Position numbers and translations under genes: made by a program
Assembly: GCA_023249835.1 (NCBI GenBank)
Contig: JAHFBY010000014.1
Span: 1-11,804 of the forward strand
DNA: 11,804 nt
Direction: 5' to 3'
Origin: Elusimicrobiota bacterium
GTDB lineage: Bacteria; Elusimicrobiota; Elusimicrobia; 2-02-FULL-39-32
The notes under the pieces: model-generated
Databases searched by the model: none
Told to the model about the DNA's origin: nothing
Seen by the model: only the letters and a program-made list of their open reading frames with translations
In this document: in pieces, positions 1-5,320 of the stretch
How positions within the stretch are numbered: position 1 is the first letter of the stretch
How the letters are laid out: each line of letters begins with the position of its first letter

Positions 1-107
1 TTGTTCAGCTCAAGCGCCAGACCCAAGACGTCGAACCCCGGCCCTAAGTTGGATGTGGAGGCAGGGACCTGCGCGCGGACTTTTGTATATTTAAACCGCA
101 GCGACAT
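1..107 (-). CDS. thrB: Homoserine kinase, N-terminal fragment (cut by window edge)
   Basis: Homoserine kinase phosphorylates L-homoserine with ATP, the penultimate step of threonine synthesis in the cytoplasm. Only the first 35 codons are in the window; the frame stays open to base 1. Reading the minus strand from the ATG at 107-105 gives a peptide starting MSLRFKYTKVRAQVPAS and continuing TSNLGPGFDVLGLALELN. The VPAxTxNLGPGFDxLGLAL pattern is the characteristic N-terminal beta-hairpin of ThrB in the GHMP kinase family. The start lies inside the 3' end of thiE, overlapping it by 17 bp in another frame, so the two are probably translationally coupled. No independent promoter or ribosome binding site is evident. 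Another GHMP kinase is possible from so short a piece, but the match to ThrB is close. The plus-strand open frame over the same bases is a shadow. Confidence 0.85.
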   Translation of the reverse strand, partial: MSLRFKYTKVRAQVPASTSNLGPGFDVLGLALELN

Positions 108-768
108 GGAACAGCTCCATTTTTTGAATAAAGGCGCGGGCCGCTTCCGCGGGATTTTTTTGACCGCAAACCGCGCGCACCGCGGCCACGCAGGGAGCTC
201 CCGCCTGCAATACCAATTCTAAGTTTTGCAGATCAATGCCGCCGATGGCGACGAAAGGAATTTGTAGGTTTTGACTATATTGTGCAATGAGTTCCAGGCC
301 TACTGGGTTATAATCAGGTTTGGTTGGGGTGGCGAAAACGGGTCCACAGCCCAAGTAATCCGCGCCCTCGTCCTGGGCTTTTAGAGCTTGTTCTAAAGAA
401 TGAGTCGATAACCCTAGGACGAAATCAATTTCTCCATTGGCTTGTAGATAGGCGTTGACTATGCGGCGGGCAGCGGGCAAGGGTAAGTCATCTTGGCCAA
501 GATGCGCTCCGTCTGCGCCTGCGGCCAAGGCAACATCTAAATGGTCGTTTAAAATAAAGAGCGCACCCATTTTGCGGCAAATTGGGGTTAACTCTAACGT
601 CAGTTCGTACACGTTTCTTTTAGAGAGGGTTTTGTCACGAAGTTGGATAATATCCGCGCCCCCTTCTATTGCGCTCCTTACCATGAATCGATAATCGGTT
701 TGTTGCCGCGGCGGCGCGGTGATACAGTAGAGACGGCTTTTTAATAGTTTATCTTTTTTCTGTTTCAT
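91..768 (-). CDS. thiE: Thiamine phosphate synthase (ThiE)
   Basis: ThiE joins HMP pyrophosphate and thiazole phosphate to make thiamine monophosphate in the cytoplasm. The 225-residue protein has the normal length and all the family's TIM-barrel landmarks in order: QLRDK at 42-46, LND at 73-75, GAHLGQDDLP at 87-96 (phosphate and Mg binding), GLSTHS at 119-124, GCGPVFATPTK at 140-150 (the thiazole phosphate loop) and AIGGID at 174-179. Nothing essential appears to be missing. The ATG at 768 lies inside thiD2, whose stop is at 749, giving a 20-bp overlap; its 3' end overlaps thrB in turn. GGGGA lies too far upstream (about 14 nt) to be a good Shine-Dalgarno, which fits coupling to thiD2. No TPP riboswitch is seen nearby, so control probably comes from the operon promoter. 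Confidence 0.95.
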   Translation of the reverse strand: MKQKKDKLLKSRLYCITAPPRQQTDYRFMVRSAIEGGADIIQLRDKTLSKRNVYELTLELTPICRKMGALFILNDHLDVALAAGADGAHLGQDDLPLPAARRIVNAYLQANGEIDFVLGLSTHSLEQALKAQDEGADYLGCGPVFATPTKPDYNPVGLELIAQYSQNLQIPFVAIGGIDLQNLELVLQAGAPCVAAVRAVCGQKNPAEAARAFIQKMELFHVAAV

Positions 769-1195
769 GCGAATATTTCATTCCCCAAAATTTTGCGTAT
801 AAAGCCATTGTCTTTTTTTCTAAAGTGTAAGTCCGGAAGCGCACACGTTTGAAATCCGCAGAACTGCCGGGCTCAAAGACCTTGCCGTACTCTTCTAAGA
901 CGCGCAAGGACTCCTCGCAACGTCGGAAATTAGCGGCGATGAGGTTGCCTAAATGCTGCCGGTTGGACTCTTCTTCCATATTTGCGCCTGCGTCTGTTTC
1001 CGCGTCCCTGGAGTCCACAAGCTGCGGGTAGTTCTTCCGGGTGATCTTATCCAGGGCGTGGCGTTCTTTGCGCAACGCTTGAAATAACAGTTTATGACTG
1101 AAGAGGAAACGCGCCGTGTCTTCGAGCACTCTAAATCCTTCCCTTGCTCGATTCAAATTAGCGTCCAACAGTCGTAAAACCACATCTTGGGCCAT
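749..1195 (-). CDS. thiD2: ThiD2-type hydroxymethylpyrimidine phosphate kinase, stand-alone
   Basis: ThiD2 is the monofunctional HMP-phosphate kinase family, unrelated in fold to ThiD; it makes HMP pyrophosphate, the substrate of ThiE. It occurs alone or as an N-terminal domain fused to ThiE, for example in cyanobacteria. This 148-residue protein shows the family signature near the N-terminus (LDANLNRAREGFRVLED, 10-26), the central SRDAETDAGA segment (62-71), and a helical stretch with a second RVLEEYGK motif (98-105). It is helix-rich with no signal peptide. It lies directly upstream of thiE and overlaps it by 20 bp, so consecutive pathway enzymes are encoded together. It starts 4 bp after rfaE2 stops. 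Assignment rests on motif recognition and on the ThiE partner; the kinase activity is known for the family and not shown here. Confidence 0.86.
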   Translation of the reverse strand: MAQDVVLRLLDANLNRAREGFRVLEDTARFLFSHKLLFQALRKERHALDKITRKNYPQLVDSRDAETDAGANMEEESNRQHLGNLIAANFRRCEESLRVLEEYGKVFEPGSSADFKRVRFRTYTLEKKTMALYAKFWGMKYSHETEKR

Positions 1196-1199
1196 AACT

Positions 1200-1682
1200 T
1201 TATGCCGGCCTATAAGCGTTTAAAACATTCTCTATAATGCGGGTAGTGGACAAACCCCGAATCATAGGAATGCGAACAACTTGGTCCACGTCTTCCCAGC
1301 CAATGATCGAACCTTCTTTCCAATCGCCGCCCTTCACTAAAATATTAGGTTTTAGTTTACGGATGGTTTGGGCCGGGGTAGGTTCGTTAAAAATAACGAT
1401 ATAGTCTACGCAGGCAAATCCGGCAATCAATTTCGCCCTGTTTTTTTCATCAACGATAGGACGTTGGGGGCCTTTAATCGCTTTAACCGAACGATCGGAG
1501 TTAAGCCCTACGATTAAGATGTCGCCTAAATTCTTAGCTTTTTCAAAAACGCTTAAATGTCCCGCGTGCAAGAGGTCAAAACAGCCGTTGGTAAAAACAA
1601 TTTTTTTGGATTTTTTAAGCGGTTTTAGAGCTTTTGCGAGCTGTTGTAATGTTAGCAGCTTGTTTTTTGCAGTGCCCGCCAT
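1200..1682 (-). CDS. rfaE2: D-glycero-beta-D-manno-heptose 1-phosphate adenylyltransferase (RfaE2)
   Basis: This enzyme transfers AMP from ATP to heptose 1-phosphate, making ADP-heptose for the inner core of LPS or for other glycans. The 160 residues form one nucleotidyltransferase (cytidylyltransferase-like) domain. Visible motifs are NGCFDLLHAGH at 32-42 (the HxGH nucleotide-binding signature), GLNSDRSVK at 59-67, GPQRPI at 71-76, LVKGGDW at 115-121 and the C-terminal STTRIIE at 145-151. The kinase half found in bifunctional HldE is absent, so this is the separate E2 form; the matching E1 kinase must be elsewhere. The ATG lies 9 bp after the accC stop and has no recognisable Shine-Dalgarno. 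Its presence is one reason to think the host has an outer membrane. Related glycerol-3-phosphate cytidylyltransferases lack the KGGDW motif. Confidence 0.93.
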   Translation of the reverse strand: MAGTAKNKLLTLQQLAKALKPLKKSKKIVFTNGCFDLLHAGHLSVFEKAKNLGDILIVGLNSDRSVKAIKGPQRPIVDEKNRAKLIAGFACVDYIVIFNEPTPAQTIRKLKPNILVKGGDWKEGSIIGWEDVDQVVRIPMIRGLSTTRIIENVLNAYRPA

Positions 1683-1691
1683 TGCCAGAGC

Positions 1692-3047
1692 TTAGTTTTC
1701 GCCGCTAATGATGTGTTTTCCGATAAAGTTGGTGGTCACATCTCCATAGCGGAAGGCATCGTGCTTTAAAACTTTTTCATGGAACGGGGCCGTAGTTTTT
1801 ACGCCCTCAAGAGAAAATTCTTTTAAGGCGCGCCGCATCCGCAAAATTGCAGACTCGCGATCGTTATGGTGCACAATAATTTTAGCCAGCAACGAATCAT
1901 AAAATGGAGGAATGGTGTAACCGGCGTAAATATGGCTATCAATCCTGATCCCCGGCCCGCCGGGCATGACGAGGTGTTCAATTTTGCCGGGGTTGGGCAC
2001 GAAATCGCGATCCGGATCTTCCGCATTGATACGACATTCAATGGAGTGACCTTGGATGCGGATATCATCTTCATCAAAGTCCAATCGTTCTCCGGCAGCC
2101 AGCAGTATCTGCCACTTCACTAAATCTAAGCCGGAAATCATTTCTGTGATTGGATGTTCGACTTGAATGCGGGTGTTCATTTCCATAAAATAGAAATTGC
2201 CGTCTTTATCTAATAAAAACTCGACTGTGCCAACGGTTTCGTATTTCACGGCTTCGGCAATTCGCTTGGCAGCTTTATACAGGTTTTTTCTGATTTTGGA
2301 ATTAACCGCGGGGGATGGAGTTTCTTCAATCAGTTTTTGGTGCCTTCTTTGTACTGAACAGTCTCGTTCCGGCAGAGCAACGACCTTGCCTTTTTTATCA
2401 CCAAGGATTTGGACTTCCACGTGCCTGGGCTCTTCAAAAAATTTTTCCAAATAAACGTCGGGGTTATTAAAGCCCAGCTTTGCTTCGTGGGAGGCCAGTT
2501 TAATGTTTTCTAAAAGCGCTTCTTCATGAGAAACGATTCTCATCCCTTTACCGCCCCCGCCTCCAGCGGCTTTAATGATGATGGGGTATCCAATCCTGCG
2601 AGCCAGTTTGGCCAGGTCTGGATCGTTGGGGTCAACGCAGTTTTCTGAGCCTGGAATGAGTTCTAGCCCTGCTTTTTGCGCTATCTTTTTAGCTTCAATC
2701 TTGTTGCCCATGCTGGCAATGGATTGTCTTTTGGGTCCGATAAAGGTGAGTCCATGCGCTTCGCAAACTTCGGCGAAGTCTTCGTTTTCCGATAGGAAAC
2801 CATATCCGGGATGAACTGCGTCGGCTCCCGATATTTCGCAGGCAGAGATGATGCTGGGGATATTTAAATAGCTGTCCGGCGCCGGGTTGGGGCCTATGCA
2901 AATCGATTGGTCCGCGTATTTAGTGTGCAGGCAATCGCGGTCGACTTCTGAATGTATCGCCACAGTTTGAATTCCCAATTCTCGGCACGCTCGGATGACG
3001 CGAACAGCAATTTCTCCGCGATTGGCAATTAATATTTTTTTAAACAT
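1692..3047 (-). CDS. accC: Biotin carboxylase subunit of acetyl-CoA carboxylase
   Basis: AccC carboxylates biotin on AccB using ATP and bicarbonate, the first half-reaction in malonyl-CoA formation for fatty acid synthesis. The 451-residue length is standard. The N-terminal biotin carboxylase domain begins KILIANRGEIAVR (4-16). The ATP-grasp domain carries K159, the glycine-rich loop GGGGGKGMR (162-170), H209, the KLIEE loop (238-242), E276, and the metal and carboxylation motif MEMNTRIQVEH (288-298) with E289, N291, R293 and E297. The C-terminal domain has ECRINAEDP (337-345). All catalytic positions known from the E. coli enzyme appear to be present. It follows accB by 2 bp, the usual pairing. 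The carboxyltransferase genes accA and accD are not in the window. No Shine-Dalgarno is seen before the ATG, so it is probably coupled to accB. Confidence 0.97.
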   Translation of the reverse strand: MFKKILIANRGEIAVRVIRACRELGIQTVAIHSEVDRDCLHTKYADQSICIGPNPAPDSYLNIPSIISACEISGADAVHPGYGFLSENEDFAEVCEAHGLTFIGPKRQSIASMGNKIEAKKIAQKAGLELIPGSENCVDPNDPDLAKLARRIGYPIIIKAAGGGGGKGMRIVSHEEALLENIKLASHEAKLGFNNPDVYLEKFFEEPRHVEVQILGDKKGKVVALPERDCSVQRRHQKLIEETPSPAVNSKIRKNLYKAAKRIAEAVKYETVGTVEFLLDKDGNFYFMEMNTRIQVEHPITEMISGLDLVKWQILLAAGERLDFDEDDIRIQGHSIECRINAEDPDRDFVPNPGKIEHLVMPGGPGIRIDSHIYAGYTIPPFYDSLLAKIIVHHNDRESAILRMRRALKEFSLEGVKTTAPFHEKVLKHDAFRYGDVTTNFIGKHIISGEN

Positions 3048-3049
3048 AA

Positions 3050-3538
3050 TCAGGTTTTAAAAGTATCGCTAACTTCTGGCTCTACGCTATAAAGCTCTTG
3101 TCCGTACTCTACGGGATCGCCGTCGCGTAAGAGCATGCGCACAATGGTTCCGGTTACGGTAGAAAACACTTCTTTTCTAATTTTCATCGCTTCCACAATG
3201 GCGACCCTCTGCCCATTGGTGATATGTCCGCCTTCCACTACCAGGGGGGGGCGATCCGGCCGCGTAGCGCTATAGAAACGCCCTACGATTGGAGAGCGGA
3301 TGGACACGAGCTTGGGCGTTTCAGGAGTTTCAGATTTTTCTGAAACTGCTGTAGAATTTTTAGTCAAGGTCGGTGAAACCGACCTTGAAAAAGAAAATTT
3401 CCGTCCGTTCTTTTCCAAACTGACATATTCTAAATCTGTAGTTTCAATATAATCTAAAAGTTGTTTGATACCGGTTTTTTCCATAGGCATTGAATTTTTA
3501 GCGATTTCAGGACGTTCTCTCTTGTCGTTGTCTTTCAA
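3050..3538 (-). CDS. accB: Biotin carboxyl carrier protein of acetyl-CoA carboxylase
   Basis: AccB carries biotin between AccC and the carboxyltransferase. The N-terminal part (about 20-50) is a short helical and strand region typical of AccB. A Ser/Thr/Glu/Pro-rich linker covers about 51-76, and the biotinyl domain covers about 77-155. The biotin attachment motif is VEAMKIRKEV, with K119 as the biotinylated lysine; most AccB proteins read EAMKLMNEI, so the residues after the lysine are unusual. The longest frame begins with TTG at 3538, 12 bp after the efp stop. ATG codons at residues 17 and 19 are alternatives; neither choice has a good Shine-Dalgarno, so the start is uncertain. The linker DNA holds a perfect 11-bp inverted repeat, and an eight-C run (minus strand) lies in the biotinyl domain, both described separately. 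Confidence 0.95.
   Translation of the reverse strand: MKDNDKRERPEIAKNSMPMEKTGIKQLLDYIETTDLEYVSLEKNGRKFSFSRSVSPTLTKNSTAVSEKSETPETPKLVSIRSPIVGRFYSATRPDRPPLVVEGGHITNGQRVAIVEAMKIRKEVFSTVTGTIVRMLLRDGDPVEYGQELYSVEPEVSDTFKT
3364..3388. repeat. Perfect 11-bp inverted repeat inside the accB linker
   Basis: TCAAGGTCGGT at 3364-3374 and its exact reverse complement ACCGACCTTGA at 3378-3388 flank a 3-nt loop. It sits in the part of accB encoding the poorly conserved Ser/Thr-rich linker (about residues 50-59). In the accB mRNA it would form a strong hairpin. It is not followed by a U-tract in the direction of transcription, so it does not look like an intrinsic terminator. I see no second copy in this window. 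It could be an RNA processing or stability element, a protein-binding palindrome, or a small palindromic insertion. Confidence 0.8.
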
Positions 3539-3550
3539 GAGTTCATCAGG

Positions 3551-4108
3551 CTATACTCTCTCCACATACTCTCCAGTTCGCGTGTCAACCTTGATTGTGT
3601 CGCCTTCTTTTATAAAAAGAGGGACCGTGACTTCTACCCCTGTTTCTAAGGTTGCCGGTTTAGTCATATTGGAAACAGAGTCGCCCTTGATGCCCGGCAC
3701 GGTTTGAGTGACCACCAACTGCACTGATGCGGGCATGTCTAAACCTAAGAACTCCTCGTCTAGATAAAGCGCGTCCACCTCTACGTTTTCTTTTAAGAAT
3801 TTCTCCATACCGTCTAGTTTTTGTAACGAAACAGAAATTTGATCATAAGTTTGCGAATCCATAAATGTGTAATTGGAGCCTTCAATATAAAGGAATTGTT
3901 TTTTTTTGCGGGTGAGCGCGACATCCCGAAACTTCTCGCCGGATTTGAATGTTTTTTCTATGATGGAGCCGGTACGGACATTGCGCATTTTAGTGCGCAT
4001 GACAGCGCCCCCTTTTCCAGGTTTATGATGTTGGAACCATAGGACTTGGTAAACAGAGCCCTCATCTTCAAAAATTACCCCGTTTTTAAAATCCGCCGTT
4101 GAAATCAT
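3551..4108 (-). CDS. efp: Translation elongation factor P
   Basis: EF-P binds between the P and E sites of stalled ribosomes and helps form peptide bonds at polyproline stretches. The protein has the usual 185 residues and the three beta-barrel domains: a KOW-like domain (about 1-64), an OB domain (about 67-127) and a C-terminal OB domain (about 128-185). The tip loop reads [10 protein letters not shown] (27-36); K32 aligns with the E. coli lysine that is beta-lysylated, so a lysine-type modification is possible, though no modification genes are nearby. The C-terminal signature [11 protein letters not shown] is present. Unlike most genes here, it has a clear Shine-Dalgarno, 9 nt before the ATG and overlapping the 3' end of the upstream peptidase gene. 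The peptidase-efp-accB-accC order recurs in many bacteria. Confidence 0.97.
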   Translation of the reverse strand: MISTADFKNGVIFEDEGSVYQVLWFQHHKPGKGGAVMRTKMRNVRTGSIIEKTFKSGEKFRDVALTRKKKQFLYIEGSNYTFMDSQTYDQISVSLQKLDGMEKFLKENVEVDALYLDEEFLGLDMPASVQLVVTQTVPGIKGDSVSNMTKPATLETGVEVTVPLFIKEGDTIKVDTRTGEYVERV

Positions 4109-4111
4109 GTT

Positions 4112-5209
4112 TTACAATCCTTCCTTTTCATTCGCAACCGTTAAAATGCGAGATCCATTTTTTGTCACTAAGAGCGTGTCCTCAATGCGCACACCAAATT
4201 CGCCGGGCAAATATATTCCTGGTTCCACGGTTACAATCATTCCTGCTTTGAGCACTTCTTTGGAGTTTATTCCTAGTCGAGGCGGTTCATGGATGTCAAT
4301 GCCAACACCATGTCCAGTCCCGTGAGTAAAAAAATCTTCGTAGCCTTCATCTTTAATAAGGCTTCTACAAATATAATCAATTTCACCCGCAGTAACGCCG
4401 TCCCTGATAGCAGCCATTCCCGCTGCTTGAGATCGGCGAACAATATCATAAATTTTGGCGAATTTACTTGAAATTTTACCAAAAAAGGTGGTTCGCGTCA
4501 AATCTGAGCAATAGCCGTCAATGCGGCATCCTAAGTCCGTAAGCACAGTTGAATTGTTCATTAACTTTTTGTCCGTGACCACGTGATGGGGAAAAGAAGC
4601 ATGTTCGTTAAAAGCCACTATGGTTTCAAAAGCAATTTTAGGGGAGCCTAAGCGATGAAAAAAAGATTCCAGATTATAAGCAAGCTCTTTTTCGCTTAAC
4701 CCGGCGCGCAAGTTTTTAAAACATATCTTAGAGGCTGTGGCGGTAATGCGGCAAGCTCGCTCAATGGATTGGATTTCAAGAGCATCTTTTATCATCCTTT
4801 GTTTAAGAATGAATCCGGGCAATTCTATCCATTCTGATTTCATTAGAGACTGGAGTTGGTGAAAAAGTTCTACGGTCACTTTAGAAGGGTCATAGCCAAT
4901 TCGTTTGACTTTGCTTTTGAGTAAAAGCTGACCAAGCGATTTTAAAAGGCCGGCTTCTGCACGAACTTCAATTTTATCGTTTGCGGTTAGATCCCTAGCT
5001 TGACCGGCTAAAAGCGCCGGCGCAAACAAGACGTCGCCTTGGGCGCTGACCAGAGCAAAACAACCTTCAGAGGGAAAAGCAGTGAGATAGAAAAGATCGG
5101 ATTGGTCAAAGATAACATAGGCATCTATTTTGTTTTCTTCCAAATGGCGGCGGAGCGCGTTGCGCCGCATCAGATAGGGTTGTTTTTTAGGTCGGCGCAT
5201 ATTAACCAT
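4112..5209 (-). CDS. pepP: Xaa-Pro aminopeptidase/dipeptidase, M24 family
   Basis: M24 'pita-bread' metallopeptidases remove or split residues next to proline in the cytoplasm. The 365-residue protein has a creatinase-like N-terminal domain (about 14-135) and a catalytic domain (about 142-365). The five expected metal ligands are visible: D225 in LTDLG, D236 in CSDLTRT, H300 in HGTGHGVG, E329 in VEPGIY and E343 in RIED. The substrate-pocket PHH at 207-209 is also present. The length matches the short Xaa-Pro peptidases found beside efp (often called PepQ or YqhT) better than the longer E. coli PepP, so the exact specificity is open. It is the first gene of the leftward block. ATG codons at 5209 and 5200 are both possible starts; a TATAAT lies 8 nt upstream of the first, leaving almost no leader. 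No signal peptide is seen. Confidence 0.92.
   Translation of the reverse strand: MVNMRRPKKQPYLMRRNALRRHLEENKIDAYVIFDQSDLFYLTAFPSEGCFALVSAQGDVLFAPALLAGQARDLTANDKIEVRAEAGLLKSLGQLLLKSKVKRIGYDPSKVTVELFHQLQSLMKSEWIELPGFILKQRMIKDALEIQSIERACRITATASKICFKNLRAGLSEKELAYNLESFFHRLGSPKIAFETIVAFNEHASFPHHVVTDKKLMNNSTVLTDLGCRIDGYCSDLTRTTFFGKISSKFAKIYDIVRRSQAAGMAAIRDGVTAGEIDYICRSLIKDEGYEDFFTHGTGHGVGIDIHEPPRLGINSKEVLKAGMIVTVEPGIYLPGEFGVRIEDTLLVTKNGSRILTVANEKEGL
4118..4125 (-). promoter_or_regulatory. Shine-Dalgarno sequence of efp
   Basis: The minus strand reads AGGAAGGA ending 9 nt before the efp ATG, inside the last codons of the upstream peptidase gene. It is one of only two convincing ribosome binding sites in the window, which fits a need for high EF-P output independent of upstream translation. 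Confidence 0.75.
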
Positions 5210-5217
5210 GAATTTCT

Positions 5218-5223
5218 ATTATA
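5218..5223 (-). promoter_or_regulatory. Putative -10 box for the pepP-efp-acc operon
   Basis: The minus strand carries a perfect TATAAT, 8 nt before the ATG at 5209. No good -35 hexamer lies 16-18 bp upstream (the sequence there is GC-rich, GCGCCC). A transcript starting about 7 nt after the box would have a leader of 1-2 nt to the first ATG or about 10 nt to the second. No Shine-Dalgarno precedes either. The call rests on the single -10 match and its position in a divergent intergenic region. Confidence 0.5.
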
Positions 5224-5281
5224 CAACAAAACAGAAATAGGGGCGCGGTGGCGCGTAGAAAAAAATGACAAAGTTTTTCAA

Positions 5282-5310
5282 TTGACAGAATTGGGTTCTT
5301 AACTTATATA
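5282..5310 (+). promoter_or_regulatory. Sigma70-type promoter of the FecR-domain/barrel gene pair
   Basis: A perfect -35 TTGACA at 5282-5287 is followed after exactly 17 bp by TATATA at 5305-5310, continuing as an alternating AT run (TATATATATATT). Transcription would be expected to start near 5317, only about 4 nt before the ATG at 5321. There is no Shine-Dalgarno, so the mRNA is predicted to be leaderless or nearly so. The 5210-5320 spacer holds nothing else beyond the opposite-facing -10 box and an A-rich run at about 5259-5265. Confidence 0.7.
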
Positions 5311-5320
5311 TATATTGATT

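Noticed and set aside
1..222. Plus-strand open frame starting with TTG at base 1
   Set aside because: It runs antisense to the well-supported thrB and thiE reading frames and shows no family features.
769..1199. TPP riboswitch near the thiamine genes
   Set aside because: The thi genes are packed inside an operon with no untranslated leader; the sequence there is coding for thiD2.
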